DNA from: Alphaproteobacteria bacterium
GTDB taxonomy: Bacteria > Pseudomonadota > Alphaproteobacteria > Sphingomonadales > Sphingomonadaceae
Reading direction: 5' to 3'
Assembly: GCA_019232625.1 (NCBI GenBank)
Contig: JAFANP010000006.1
Span: 172,401 to 236,400 of the forward strand
DNA length: 64,000 nucleotides
Part shown: positions 44,485-53,191 of the stretch, one piece after another
Position numbering within the stretch: the stretch's first letter is position 1
How the letters are laid out: each line of letters opens with the position of its first letter
The notes under the pieces: model-generated
Told to the model about the DNA's origin: nothing
Databases searched by the model: none
The model's input: only the letters and a program-made list of their open reading frames with translations
Made by a program: the position numbers and the translations under genes

Positions 44485-46144
44485 GTTCCTCGGTCCCTTC
44501 CGATCCTGGACGGTCCGGCTCCGGCACCAGCCAGCCGCTATAGGCAACGACGTCCCCCACCAACGGCAAGGCCACCGCGACGTCCAAGCGGAAGCGGCCT
44601 TGCTCGTCCTCCCGTTCGCGCGCGACGATGCGCGGAGCGAGGAAGCGCGGCATCGGGATCCGGAAGGCGCTCCAGCGCCGCAGGCGCATGTCCAGGCCGT
44701 GCGGCCCCGCGAGCAGGGCGAAGTCGAAGCGCAGCGGCCCGAAACGCTCGGTGACTCCGGTGCCGGCCTGGCTGAGCTCGCTGGAGAAGAGCTGGCCGCC
44801 GAAATCGCGGGTCCAGCGCTCGACCCCGTCACGCTCGGAGAAGCGGACGTGGAGCGGCCAAATGCCTTCGGAAGGAAAGCCCATCGCGGCGCCGATCGCG
44901 CGTGCCAGGCCGCGGCCGCGCGACACCTTGCCCTCGCCGCGCGCGCCGAAGTCCCCGCGGAGATCGTGCATCCGGCGCACCGCGGGCGGGAGCGTGTCGA
45001 AGGCCGCCCCCATCGCACGCGCGTAGAGCGGCGGCGGCGGGGTCCGTTCGCGGATCTCCGTGCGGACCGGCAGTCGCGCGAGCAACGGCTCGAACGAATC
45101 GAGCGACAGCAGGCGGGTGGATGGGTAGGCGCCGGCCGGCAGGCGCCCGGCGAGAAGCTCGCCGGCGAAAAGCTCCGCCGTCAGCGTCGGCACTTCGAGC
45201 CCCTCGCCCTGTTCCGCGACAATCGTCCATCGCCGCTCGACATGCGCGCCGCCGCGCCTGCCGGTGAGCGTGACGCTCATCGCCGAGCGCTTGCCGCCGA
45301 GGCGGCCGGTCAGCCGGTAGAGCGGCATGATCCAAGGCCGCGCGCCGGCCAGCGACCTCACCCATCCCCAGCGGACCGGCCAGGTGAGGGCCCATAGTGC
45401 CCGCATCTGGAACCCGAGCTCGGTGCCGGCGCGGAAGCTGAGGGCGGGCCGGCCGGGCAGCGAAGCGGGGAGGAGCTCGCAATCGGGAAGATCGGCGATG
45501 CCGACGAGCCGTCCCTCGAGGCCGCTCCCGTCGGCGAACAGGAAATCCTCGCGCCGCATCTCCTGGCAGCCCGGAACGGGCGTCCAGCGCCCGCCTCGCC
45601 ACAGCCGGACGGGGCGGCCGGCATAGGACAGGATGGCGGCTATCACCGAGTCGCCGCCGCTCGTCCGGTTGGCGGCGCTCAGCGCAATGTCGACCTGGCG
45701 GACCTCCTCCAGGCCGTCGGCAAGCCGTCTCGCGATCGCGCCGGTCAGCGCCGGCGCGGTCGACGCGCCGCAGACGATGGCGACGCCGGCGGCGCGTGCC
45801 TCCCCGTCGAGCGTGCCGATCCCGCAGACGAACCGGCGGGCGTCGGCCAGGTCGAGATAGGGAACGCCGGCGCGCAGGCAGGCGCGAGGCACATGATAGT
45901 CGTTGCCCTGGAAGGGGCCCGCCGCATCGATGACGAGGTCCGGCCGCTCGCGCCGGATCAGCGGGCCGAGATCCTCGCGGCGATCGAGGACGAGCGGGCG
46001 CGCGCCGTCCAGGCGGGATGCCAGCCTCGCCGCTTTTTCCGCGCTTCTTCCGCCGATCAGCAGGCGATGGCCGGCCGCGGCGAGGCGGCGGCTCAGCCTT
46101 TCGCCGAAGCCGCCATAGCCGCCGATGACGAGGATGGTGCTCAC
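44477..46144 (-). CDS. Saccharopine-reductase-like NAD(P)-binding protein fused to DUF4166
   Basis: A 555-residue two-domain protein. The N-terminal Rossmann fold begins TILVIGGYGGFGERLSRRL and continues with LVIDAAGPFQGNDYHVPRAC and GVPYLDLAD, as in saccharopine dehydrogenase-like reductases. The C-terminal ~190 residues are a DUF4166 domain (ERFGPLRFDFALLAGPHGL). The GTG start overlaps the upstream stop by 4 nt. The same DUF occurs alone two genes upstream. Likely an oxidoreductase on an unknown substrate. Confidence 0.8.
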   Translation of the reverse strand: MSTILVIGGYGGFGERLSRRLAAAGHRLLIGGRSAEKAARLASRLDGARPLVLDRREDLGPLIRRERPDLVIDAAGPFQGNDYHVPRACLRAGVPYLDLADARRFVCGIGTLDGEARAAGVAIVCGASTAPALTGAIARRLADGLEEVRQVDIALSAANRTSGGDSVIAAILSYAGRPVRLWRGGRWTPVPGCQEMRREDFLFADGSGLEGRLVGIADLPDCELLPASLPGRPALSFRAGTELGFQMRALWALTWPVRWGWVRSLAGARPWIMPLYRLTGRLGGKRSAMSVTLTGRRGGAHVERRWTIVAEQGEGLEVPTLTAELFAGELLAGRLPAGAYPSTRLLSLDSFEPLLARLPVRTEIRERTPPPPLYARAMGAAFDTLPPAVRRMHDLRGDFGARGEGKVSRGRGLARAIGAAMGFPSEGIWPLHVRFSERDGVERWTRDFGGQLFSSELSQAGTGVTERFGPLRFDFALLAGPHGLDMRLRRWSAFRIPMPRFLAPRIVAREREDEQGRFRLDVAVALPLVGDVVAYSGWLVPEPDRPGSEGTEEHA

Positions 46145-46545
46145 AGCAGGCGGTCCCGCAGCTCGGGCGTCGGAAGCCAGCAGGTCTCGCGGCGGCCGAA
46201 CAGGCGGTAGCGGCGGCGCGCCACCCATCGGTAGACCGGGTCGCGCAGGAAGCGGGGCACGACCCGCGCCGCCGCGGCGGCGCGCCAGGGCCAGCCGAGG
46301 CCGCTCCAGATCGCCAGCACGGCATCGCTGTCGCGCCGCGCCCGTCCGTCCTCGACGAGGATCAAAGTGTCCGGGTCGGCGGGGTCGATGCCGAAGCGGC
46401 GATAGAGCGCCGCCCCGGCCTCGCTCTGCATCGAAGCGAGGCGGAAGCGGGCGCGGCGGTCATGGCGGAGGATGAAGCGCGCCTGGGTCGAGCAGAGCGG
46501 GCAAAGCGCGTCGAAGACGACGACCGGGGCGTCCGGGCCGCTCAT
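46141..46545 (-). CDS. DCC-family thiol-disulfide oxidoreductase-like protein (DUF393)
   Basis: A 134-residue protein with the DCC-type motif VVVFDALCPLCSTQARFILR near the N-terminus (Asp and C-x-x-C), then ALYRRFGIDPADPDTLILVE and YRWVARRRYRLFGR. Family members are predicted thiol-disulfide or redox proteins. Start 46545 gives ATGA overlap with the upstream gene; 46554 is possible. The stop overlaps the next gene by 4 nt. Confidence 0.82.
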   Translation of the reverse strand: MSGPDAPVVVFDALCPLCSTQARFILRHDRRARFRLASMQSEAGAALYRRFGIDPADPDTLILVEDGRARRDSDAVLAIWSGLGWPWRAAAAARVVPRFLRDPVYRWVARRRYRLFGRRETCWLPTPELRDRLL

Positions 46546-47240
46546 CCCCGGCACCCACGGTCGGCCAAAGGCTCGTCGGCGAACAGGATCGTCTGACGGA
46601 TCAGCTCGCCCAGCATCGGGTGCTCCAGCGCCGGGACGAAGGCGAATCGGCCCTCGCCCCTATCGACATGGCTGACCCGCATCCGGCCCGGCGCCAGCCA
46701 GGCCGGCAGCCGCATCCGAATGCCGCGGAGCTTGAGGAAATAATGGTCGCTGAGGAAATGCAGCGCCTCCCCTTCCACCTGGAGCCTGAGGGCGATGCCC
46801 ACGCCGCAGCCGACATATTCCTCGAGCCCGGTCGCGCCGGCGAACCGCTTGGCGCTGTGGATGACCTGGGGGAAGCCCCGGCGGCGGCCGTAGAGTCGGG
46901 TCCAGAGCTGGCCGCCGCCCCTCGCATCCTCGGTGACGCTGACGGCGGCCGGGACGCCCGTGTCGCGCGACAGGGGGAGCGGCGCGCCGATCAGGCGGGC
47001 GAGCTGCGAGAGGAGGCGGCCGGCGCGGCTCATCCGGCACTCGACCACCTCGCCGGCATAGAGGATCGTCGCCCCGGGCCCGACATGGCGCTCGAAGCGC
47101 GCGCGCACCGCGGCGGGAAGGCTTTCCCAGGCGGCCGCGCCGGCCAGGGCCCGGAAGCGGAGGTCGGCGACCGCAGCGGCGGCGGGCGCGGCGCGAGCGG
47201 GGAAGGGGAGCGACCCTGCAGCGTTGCGCCTTCCTTCCAT
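46542..47240 (-). CDS. Stand-alone DUF4166 protein
   Basis: A 232-residue protein consisting mainly of one DUF4166 domain: FERHVGPGATILYAGEVVEC, LWTRLYGRRRGFPQVIHSAK and HFLSDHYFLKLRGIRMRLP. The domain is related to the C-terminal half of the 555-aa protein in the same operon. No membrane segment or signal. The fold and activity are not known to me. It begins 40 bp after the regulator gene. Confidence 0.78.
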   Translation of the reverse strand: MEGRRNAAGSLPFPARAAPAAAAVADLRFRALAGAAAWESLPAAVRARFERHVGPGATILYAGEVVECRMSRAGRLLSQLARLIGAPLPLSRDTGVPAAVSVTEDARGGGQLWTRLYGRRRGFPQVIHSAKRFAGATGLEEYVGCGVGIALRLQVEGEALHFLSDHYFLKLRGIRMRLPAWLAPGRMRVSHVDRGEGRFAFVPALEHPMLGELIRQTILFADEPLADRGCRG

Positions 47241-47279
47241 GGCCTCCCCCTCCTGCCGCCGGCGTCCGGCCGCGGCGCC

Positions 47280-47849
47280 TTATTCCCTCGCCGCCTTGCC
47301 GCGGCCGAAGCCGACGAGGCTCGCCACCTTCGACCCCATGCGGATGAGCGCCATGAGCTTCGGGGCCGGAACCGAGAGCATCTGGTCGTACCAGCGGCCG
47401 AGCGTGCCGACGAACTCGTCCATCTCGGCGAGCCGCTTGCGCGCCAGCGCGCTCACCTTCGGGTCGCGCTCGGCCTCGGCCCGGCAGGCGCGCAGCGCCG
47501 CGGCGGCGGGATCGATCTCGCGTTCCTTGCGGCCCTGGGCGATGCGGGTCACCATCTCCCACAGATCGGTCTCGGCCTCGAAATGGTCGCGCCGGTCGGC
47601 GAAGACGGGGACCCGGCGGATCAGCTTCCAGCCCGCCAGCTCCCTCAGGCTGTTCGACACGTTGGAGCGCGCCATGCCCAGCGTCTCGGCGATCTCCTCG
47701 GCGGTCAGCGGCCGCTCCGACAGATAGAGGAGCGCGTGGATCTGCGCGACCGAGCGGTTGACGCCCCACTGCCCCCCCATGTCGCCCCAGTAGAGGACGA
47801 AGCGCTCCACCGCCGCCGGCAATTTCGAGTCGATTGTTATTTCTGTCAT
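47280..47849 (-). CDS. GbsR/MarR-family transcriptional regulator
   Basis: A 189-residue winged-helix regulator. The HTH is ERPLTAEEIAETLGMARSNV followed by SNSLRELAGWKLIRRVPVF; the ~100-residue C-terminal helical part (DHFEAETDLWEMVTRIAQGR) is typical of GbsR-like proteins. It heads a five-gene minus-strand operon (DUF4166, DCC, SDH-DUF4166, membrane protein). Start 47849 lies at the centre of a perfect 22-bp palindrome, which strongly suggests autorepression. An alternative ATG at 47867 would place the palindrome inside the gene. Confidence 0.85.
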   Translation of the reverse strand: MTEITIDSKLPAAVERFVLYWGDMGGQWGVNRSVAQIHALLYLSERPLTAEEIAETLGMARSNVSNSLRELAGWKLIRRVPVFADRRDHFEAETDLWEMVTRIAQGRKEREIDPAAAALRACRAEAERDPKVSALARKRLAEMDEFVGTLGRWYDQMLSVPAPKLMALIRMGSKVASLVGFGRGKAARE

Positions 47850-47859
47850 GACAGAAATA
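47838..47859. promoter_or_regulatory. Perfect 22-bp palindrome over the regulator start codon (operator)
   Basis: The left half is TATTTCTGTCA and the right half its exact complement TGACAGAAATA, with no spacer. The centre falls inside the ATG of the GbsR-like gene at 47847-47849. It is AT-rich in a GC-rich region. The divergent methyltransferase gene starts 86 bp away and could be controlled by the same site. Confidence 0.75.
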
Positions 47860-47944
47860 TCTGCCAAACGAGGAAAGCTGTCAACTCGGATTCGACGGCA
47901 AGTTTCGGATAGCCGCGCCCGTGCCGGGGTGCGACAGGCGCGCC

Positions 47945-48760
47945 ATGGACGATCGCGATTACGTGCTCGGCACGCAGGACGAGGAAATCGAGCGGCTGGG
48001 GCTCCAGCACCGGGTGTGGAGGGATCGGATGCTGGGTGCCTGGGCGCGCGCCGGCCTCGCGCCCGGGATGACGGTGCTCGACATCGGCGCGGGTCCCGGC
48101 TTCGCCGCCGTCGACCTGGCGGAAGCGGTGGGGCCGCAGGGCCGGGTCCTGGCGCTGGAACGCTCCCGGCGCTTCCTCGATTCGCTGGAGGCGCGCGCCG
48201 CCCGGCTGGGGCTCGGCAACGTCGAGGCGCGTGAATGCGACGTCTCGGACGGCCCTTTCGGCGAGTCCGTCGCCGACGCGGCCTGGTGCCGCTGGGTGCT
48301 TTCCTTCGTCGCCGATCCGGCGGCCACGGTGCGCAACCTCGCCGCCGCGCTGAAGCCCGGCGGCGTCGCCATCTTCCACGAATATGCCGATTACGGCGCG
48401 TGGCGGACGATGCCTCCCGATCCCGACGTCGAGCGGTTCCGCACGCTGGTGATGCAGAGCTGGCGCGACGAGGGCGGCGAGCCCGACATCGCGCTCCAGC
48501 TGCCGTCCATGCTCGCCGCGGCCGGTCTCGAGACGGTGGAGGCGCGGCCGCTGATCGACATCGTCCGCCCGGGCGACTTCGCGTGGCGCTGGCCGGCCGC
48601 CTTCATGGCCGTCAACGCCCGCCGCCTGCGCGACCTCGGCTATGCGACTGCCGACGAGGCCGAGCGCTTCGCCACCGCGCTCGACCGGGCGGGCGACGGC
48701 GCGATGATGATCACCCCGCTGGTCGCGGAGCTGATCGTGCGCAAGCCGGCTGGGCGGTAA
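47945..48760 (+). CDS. Class I SAM-dependent methyltransferase
   Basis: A 271-residue methyltransferase. Motif I is TVLDIGAGPGFAAVDLAE (about residue 50), followed by an acidic strand end (VLALERSRRFLDSLE) and WCRWVLSFVADP (motif IV region). It resembles UbiE/Methyltransf_11 enzymes acting on small molecules. Substrate not determinable. Divergent from the GbsR-like gene across the palindromic operator, so possibly part of the same regulon. Confidence 0.85.
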   Translation: MDDRDYVLGTQDEEIERLGLQHRVWRDRMLGAWARAGLAPGMTVLDIGAGPGFAAVDLAEAVGPQGRVLALERSRRFLDSLEARAARLGLGNVEARECDVSDGPFGESVADAAWCRWVLSFVADPAATVRNLAAALKPGGVAIFHEYADYGAWRTMPPDPDVERFRTLVMQSWRDEGGEPDIALQLPSMLAAAGLETVEARPLIDIVRPGDFAWRWPAAFMAVNARRLRDLGYATADEAERFATALDRAGDGAMMITPLVAELIVRKPAGR

Positions 48761-48847
48761 GTCGAGCGAGGGAAGGCCGGGTCCACCCGGTCGTTCCCGT
48801 CCGCTGCGCAAGGGCGGAAAAAGGGGAGAAGAAAACCCTCATCCCAA

Positions 48848-49052
48848 CCTTCTCCCGCGCGCGGGAGAAGGGGCAGGCCGGCGAGTCCCCTCCCTCCCCG
48901 GCTTGCGGAGTACGCCCCCGCTTCCCCTCTCCCGCTCGCGGGAGAGGGCAGGGTGAGGGTCTTCTTACTGCTTCTCGTCCGGCGGGCGGGCGGCGGGGCC
49001 CCTCCACCATGCTGCGCATGGTTCCCCTCCCTGCGAAGGCAGGGGAGGAATG
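48848..49052. repeat. REP-type palindromes between methyltransferase and aldo-keto reductase genes
   Basis: A perfect 24-bp palindrome with the CCCGCGCGCGGG core at 48848-48871 and CCCTCTCCCG-CTCG-CGGGAGAGGG at 48925-48948 form the same pair found inside putA, here inverted. Further GC-rich stems (CACCATGCTGCGCATGGT; CCCTCCCTGCGAAGGCAGGG) follow near 49005-49048. The interval 48761-49128 contains no gene. Confidence 0.75.
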
Positions 49053-49128
49053 AGGCTCGGCCGGCGAGCGGGTGCCGTGGCGGGGGCTCCCTCCAGGAGG
49101 TCCTTGCGCTCTCGAGCCGGCGTTCGCG

Positions 49129-50118
49129 TCAGCGGTCGATCGTCGCCATGCCGCGCTCGTGGTAGCGGGATCCGGCGGCCGCTCCGGCGGGGAAGATGGC
49201 GTCGATCCGGGCGAGGTCGCTTTCGCTCAACTCGATCTCGAGCGCGCCGATATTCTGCTCGAGATAGGTCCGGCGCTTGGTGCCCGGGATCGGCACGATG
49301 TCCTCGCCTTGCGCCAGCACCCAGGCGAGGGCGAGCTGCGCCGCGGTGCAGCCCTTCTCGTCGGCCATTCGGCCGATCTCGCGGACGAGGTCGAGGTTCC
49401 TCTGGAAATTCTCGCCGGTGAAGCGGGGGTGGAAGCGGCGGAAATCGTCGTCCGGAAAGTCCTCGGGCCGCTTGAACTGCCCGGCGAGGAAGCCGCGCCC
49501 CAGCGGCGAGTAAGCGACGAAGCCGATGCCGAGCTCGCGCACGGTCGGCAGCACCTCCGCCTCGACGTCGCGGCTCCACAGCGAATATTCGGTCTGGAGG
49601 GCGGCGATGGGATGGGTCGCATGGGCGCGGCGGATGGTCGCCGGCGCGGCTTCGCTGAGCCCGAGGAAGCGCACCTTTCCCTCGGCGACGAGGCCGGCCA
49701 TTGCGCCGACCGTCTCCTCGATCGGCACGTCGGGATCGACGCGGTGCTGGTAATAGAGGTCGATCGTCTCGACGCCGAGGCGCTTCAGGCTCGCCTCGCA
49801 GGCCGACCGGACATAGTCCGGGCGGCCGCACACGCCGCCGAAGCTGCCGTCCGCGCCGCGCACGTTCCCGAACTTGGTCGCCAGGAACACCTCCTCGCGC
49901 CGTCCGCCTATCGCCCGACCGACCAGCTCCTCGTTGCGGCCGACGCCGTACATGTCGGCCGTGTCGAGGAAGTCGATGCCGGCATCCAAAGCGGCGTGGA
50001 TCGTCGCGATCGATTCCGCATCGTCGGTCGCCCCGTAGAATTCGGACATACCCATGCAGCCGAGGCCGATCGCCGAAACCTCGGGGCCGCCCGCGCCAAG
50101 CCGTCTCTTCCCGATCAT
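49129..50118 (-). CDS. Aldo/keto reductase (AKR13/YhdN-like)
   Basis: A 329-residue NADPH-dependent reductase with a TIM barrel. The catalytic tetrad region is present: [15 protein letters not shown] (Asp, Tyr), FLATKFGNV (Lys) and LYYQHRVDP (His). The cofactor region is [20 protein letters not shown]. Start 50118 ([15 protein letters not shown]). Substrate unknown. A second, distinct aldo/keto reductase lies at 55660. Confidence 0.92.
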   Translation of the reverse strand: MIGKRRLGAGGPEVSAIGLGCMGMSEFYGATDDAESIATIHAALDAGIDFLDTADMYGVGRNEELVGRAIGGRREEVFLATKFGNVRGADGSFGGVCGRPDYVRSACEASLKRLGVETIDLYYQHRVDPDVPIEETVGAMAGLVAEGKVRFLGLSEAAPATIRRAHATHPIAALQTEYSLWSRDVEAEVLPTVRELGIGFVAYSPLGRGFLAGQFKRPEDFPDDDFRRFHPRFTGENFQRNLDLVREIGRMADEKGCTAAQLALAWVLAQGEDIVPIPGTKRRTYLEQNIGALEIELSESDLARIDAIFPAGAAAGSRYHERGMATIDR

Positions 50119-50302
50119 CCTCTTCACTCCTGCAGTCGCGAAAGCCCTTAGCCCCGGCGCCCCGCGCTCCTCAAGCGCCGCGGGCATCGCCGCTTCCTTT
50201 CCCGCAATGTCGAGTGGCAGACAGACAGGCACTTCCGGCTTTGTTACTATCATCCCCGGGGACCCGCTCCGGCAGAGAGCGGGACAGTAGCGGGGTGACA
50301 GC

Positions 50303-51091
50303 GTGCCGACGATTGTGGAGGAAGCCGACAGCGCCGGCTCGTCCCGCTTTCCGCTGCATTTTTGCAGCAACCGGCTGCTTTGCACCTTTTCGCCCGCCGA
50401 CCGGCAATTGGTCGAAGCGGCGGCCACCGCCGTCCAGCTGCAACGCGGCGACGTGCTGTTCGATGCCGGCCGCGACGTGCCGGCGACCTTCTTCCCGGCG
50501 GCTGGGACGGTCGTCGCCATCCTCGTCAGCCTCCTCGACGGGCGCACCGTCGAGGTGGCGACGATCGGCAAGGAAGGGGCGGTCGGCGGGATCGTCAGCG
50601 GCGGCAAGGCGCCCGCCTTCGCCCGCGCCGTGGTCCAGATCCCGGGCGCGGCGCTCAAGGTCGATCTCAAGGCGCTGGAGGATGCGAAGGCGCGCTCGCC
50701 GCATGTCCGCGACCTCTTCTGCCGCTACGCCGACGCGCTGCTCGCACAGGTCATGCAGTCGGTCGCCTGCAACGCCTTCCACGCCTTGGAAGCGCGCTGC
50801 TGCCGCTGGCTGCTGACCGCCCAGGACCGGGCGGGCGCCGAGGACATCCCGCTCACCCAGGAATATCTCGCCGAGATGCTCGGCGTGCAGCGCACGACGG
50901 TCAGCGCCGTCGCCCGGACGCTGCAGGAGCAGGGGCTGATCGGCTACCGCCGCGGCACCATCCGCATCCTCGACCGCCAGGCCGCCGAGGCGCGCGCCTG
51001 CGAATGCTATCAGGCGGTGGAGCGGCACTTCCGCGAGGTGCTGCCCGAGGTGAAGCCGCAGAAGATCGCGGATTCCGGCGACGTGCGGTGA
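50303..51091 (+). CDS. Crp/Fnr-family transcriptional regulator
   Basis: A 262-residue regulator. The N-terminal cyclic-nucleotide-binding-type jelly roll (about residues 25-150; [39 protein letters not shown]) lacks the cAMP-pocket consensus. The C-terminal winged helix is [20 protein letters not shown]. Cysteines in [10 protein letters not shown] are not arranged like the FNR iron-sulfur set. GTG start. The stop overlaps the HWE kinase start (GTGA), so the two are made together. Ligand unknown. Confidence 0.88.
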   Translation: MPTIVEEADSAGSSRFPLHFCSNRLLCTFSPADRQLVEAAATAVQLQRGDVLFDAGRDVPATFFPAAGTVVAILVSLLDGRTVEVATIGKEGAVGGIVSGGKAPAFARAVVQIPGAALKVDLKALEDAKARSPHVRDLFCRYADALLAQVMQSVACNAFHALEARCCRWLLTAQDRAGAEDIPLTQEYLAEMLGVQRTTVSAVARTLQEQGLIGYRRGTIRILDRQAAEARACECYQAVERHFREVLPEVKPQKIADSGDVR

Positions 51092-51732
51092 AGGGGGACG
51101 CCGTCGCGGCGGAGCCCATGCGCAGCGAGGACGATGATCTCGACGTCTCGTCGATCCGCCTGCTCGAGCTTCGCCATCGCATCAAGAACCTTCTCGGCAT
51201 CACCCAGGCGGTGGCGAACCAGACGCTGAGGAGCGGGCGCTCCGTCGACGAGGCGAGGGTGGCGCTGGACGGGCGCTTGGCGGCGATGGGAGAGGCGGTC
51301 GACATGCTGCTCCAGACCGGCTGGACGGCGGGAGACCTCGGCGCGCTGGTGCGCCGCGCCTTGCTCGAGAAGGAGCCGCGCGTTTCCCTGGCCGGGCCGC
51401 ACGTGCGGCTGGGCCCGGACGCCGTCATGGCGCTCACCCTCGTCGTCCACGAGCTCGAGAGCAATGCGGTGAAATACGGCGCGCTCGCCAGTCCCGAGGG
51501 CCGGGTGGCGGTCGCCTGGTCGATCGAGCCGCGCGACGGCGCCGACTGGCTCCGGCTGGAGTGGGCGGAGCATGACGGCCCGCCTTGCGAGATACCGAGC
51601 CGGAAGGGCTTCGGCTCGCGGATGATGGCCAAGCTGATCGGCGGCCGCCTGCGCGGCGCGATCGAGACGGACTATAGTCCCGACGGCCTGCGCTGGAGGC
51701 TCACCGCCCCTCTCGCCAGCCTCGCGCCCTGA
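51088..51732 (+). CDS. HWE/HisKA_2-family histidine kinase, minimal form
   Basis: A 214-residue kinase core without a sensor or membrane region. The phospho-acceptor His is in ELRHRIKNLLGITQAVANQT; the ATP-binding part has LVVHELESNAVKYGALASPE (N box) and GFGSRMMAKLIGG (G box). Such kinases feed response regulators, including the general stress PhyR pathway of alphaproteobacteria, but the partner is not here. Coupled by 4 nt to a Crp/Fnr-type gene. It may take its input from a protein partner. Confidence 0.88.
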   Translation: MKGDAVAAEPMRSEDDDLDVSSIRLLELRHRIKNLLGITQAVANQTLRSGRSVDEARVALDGRLAAMGEAVDMLLQTGWTAGDLGALVRRALLEKEPRVSLAGPHVRLGPDAVMALTLVVHELESNAVKYGALASPEGRVAVAWSIEPRDGADWLRLEWAEHDGPPCEIPSRKGFGSRMMAKLIGGRLRGAIETDYSPDGLRWRLTAPLASLAP

Positions 51733-51765
51733 CGGGGGAGGGGGAGAGTTACCCGACGGCAGGAG

Positions 51766-51833
51766 GGGGACAGTTACTTCGCCCGTGGGCGGCGACCGTC
51801 CGTGGACGCCGTCGCGGCGAAGTAACCGTCCCC
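51766..51833. repeat. 68-bp hairpin repeat unit, copy C (variant arms)
   Basis: GGGGACAGTTACTTCGCC at 51766-51783 pairs with GGCGAAGTAACCGTCCCC at 51816-51833; total length is 68 bp, as in the other copies. The inner arm changed from CCGGCC to TTCGCC on both sides, preserving the pairing, with one mismatch (A/C) in the outer arm. Partial arms flank it (GGGGGAGAGTTACCCG near 51740; CGTCCCCATTTCC near 51842). The interval holds no gene. Confidence 0.88.
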
Positions 51834-51863
51834 ATTTCCGCCCGTCCCCATTTCCGCCGCCGG

Positions 51864-53180
51864 CTATTTGCCCAGCACGCCGAGCGCGGCGGTGACCATC
51901 GCCTCCGTCGCCGTCTCGATGGTCGGCGCGGCGTCGGGCGCCCAGAAGGGGCTGTGCAGCGAGGGCAGCTTGGTCGGATCGCCGCCCGCCGCATCCCATT
52001 TCGCCTGCGGCACCCCGCCGACCCAGAAGATGAAGCTCTGTACGGACTTGTCGGCGAGCCAGAAGCGGCTGAAATCCTCGCCCGCCATGGTCGCCGGCAT
52101 CCGCTTCACCCGGTCGGCGCCGAAGCGGCGGGTGAGGAGGGCGACGCTGCTGTCGGTCAGCGGACCGGTGTTGAAGGTCGCGGGCGTGTAGACGTTCTCG
52201 ACGTTGAGCCTGACCTCAGGCATGCGATCGTCCGGTATGCCGGCGGCGATCGCCTCGCCGCGGACGATGCGGGCGATGCCGTCGAGCAGGAGCTTGCGGG
52301 TCTCGTCGCTGTAGCTGCGCACCGTCAGCAGCAATTTCGCCTCGTCGGAGATGACGTTGTGCTTGGCGCCGGCGTGGAAGCTGCCGACGGTGACGACGGC
52401 CGGCTGCTGCGGGTCGTTCTCGCGGCTGACCAGCGTCTGCAGCGCCATGACGATGCGGCTGGCGAGGACGATGGGGTCCTTGGTCGCCTGGGGATAGGCG
52501 CCGTGGCCGCCGATGCCGTGGACGACGATGTCGACGCTGTCGACGTTCGCCAGCGCGTAGCCCGGCGTGTAGCCGACCATGCCCGCCGGAAGCGCCGCGC
52601 TGTCGTGGAAGGCGATGACGTGGGTCGGCTTGGGGAAGCGGCTGTAGAGCCCGTCCTCCAGCATCGCCTTGGCGCCCGCGCCGATCTCCTCGCCGGGCTG
52701 GCCGATCATGATCAGCGTGCCCCGCCACTGTCCCTTCATCGCCGCGAGCCGCCGGGCGGTGCCGATCCAGCCCGTCATGTGGGTGTCGTGGCCGCAGGCG
52801 TGCATGATGCCGCTCTCGACGCCGGCGAGGCTGGTGCCCCGCTTGGTGCTGGCGAAGGGCAGGCCGGTCTGCTCGACCACCGGCAGCGCGTCCATGTCGG
52901 CGCGCAGCAGCAGGACGGGGCCGGGCCCGTTGCGCATCACCGCGACGACGCCGGTCTTGCCGACGCCTTCCGTCACCGTGAAGCCGAGCTTGCGCGCCTC
53001 GGCGGCGAGGATTCCGGCGGAGCGAGTCTCCTGCATGCTGAGCTCGGGATTGGCGTGGAAGTCGCGGTAGAGGGCGATCAGCGAGGGCATGTCGGCCCGG
53101 ACCGCGTCGGCGAGCGGATCGGCGGCGGCGGGCGCGGCGGCGACGGCGGCGGCCAAGGCGAGCGGGAGGAGGCGGCGCAT
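51864..53180 (-). CDS. M20-family amidohydrolase/peptidase, exported
   Basis: A 438-residue zinc enzyme. Signal peptide about 1-21 (LLPLALAAAVAAAPAAA). Metal ligands: HACGHDTHMTGW, GQPGEEIGAGAK, AFHDSAA and the late His in LHSPFW; the small lid domain lies in the middle. It resembles amidohydrolases that hydrolyse N-acyl-amino acids or hippurate, here in the periplasm. The start at 53180 keeps the signal peptide. The lipoprotein gene 11 bp upstream on the same strand forms an operon with it. Confidence 0.9.
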   Translation of the reverse strand: MRRLLPLALAAAVAAAPAAADPLADAVRADMPSLIALYRDFHANPELSMQETRSAGILAAEARKLGFTVTEGVGKTGVVAVMRNGPGPVLLLRADMDALPVVEQTGLPFASTKRGTSLAGVESGIMHACGHDTHMTGWIGTARRLAAMKGQWRGTLIMIGQPGEEIGAGAKAMLEDGLYSRFPKPTHVIAFHDSAALPAGMVGYTPGYALANVDSVDIVVHGIGGHGAYPQATKDPIVLASRIVMALQTLVSRENDPQQPAVVTVGSFHAGAKHNVISDEAKLLLTVRSYSDETRKLLLDGIARIVRGEAIAAGIPDDRMPEVRLNVENVYTPATFNTGPLTDSSVALLTRRFGADRVKRMPATMAGEDFSRFWLADKSVQSFIFWVGGVPQAKWDAAGGDPTKLPSLHSPFWAPDAAPTIETATEAMVTAALGVLGK

Positions 53181-53191
53181 GCGGTGCCCTT

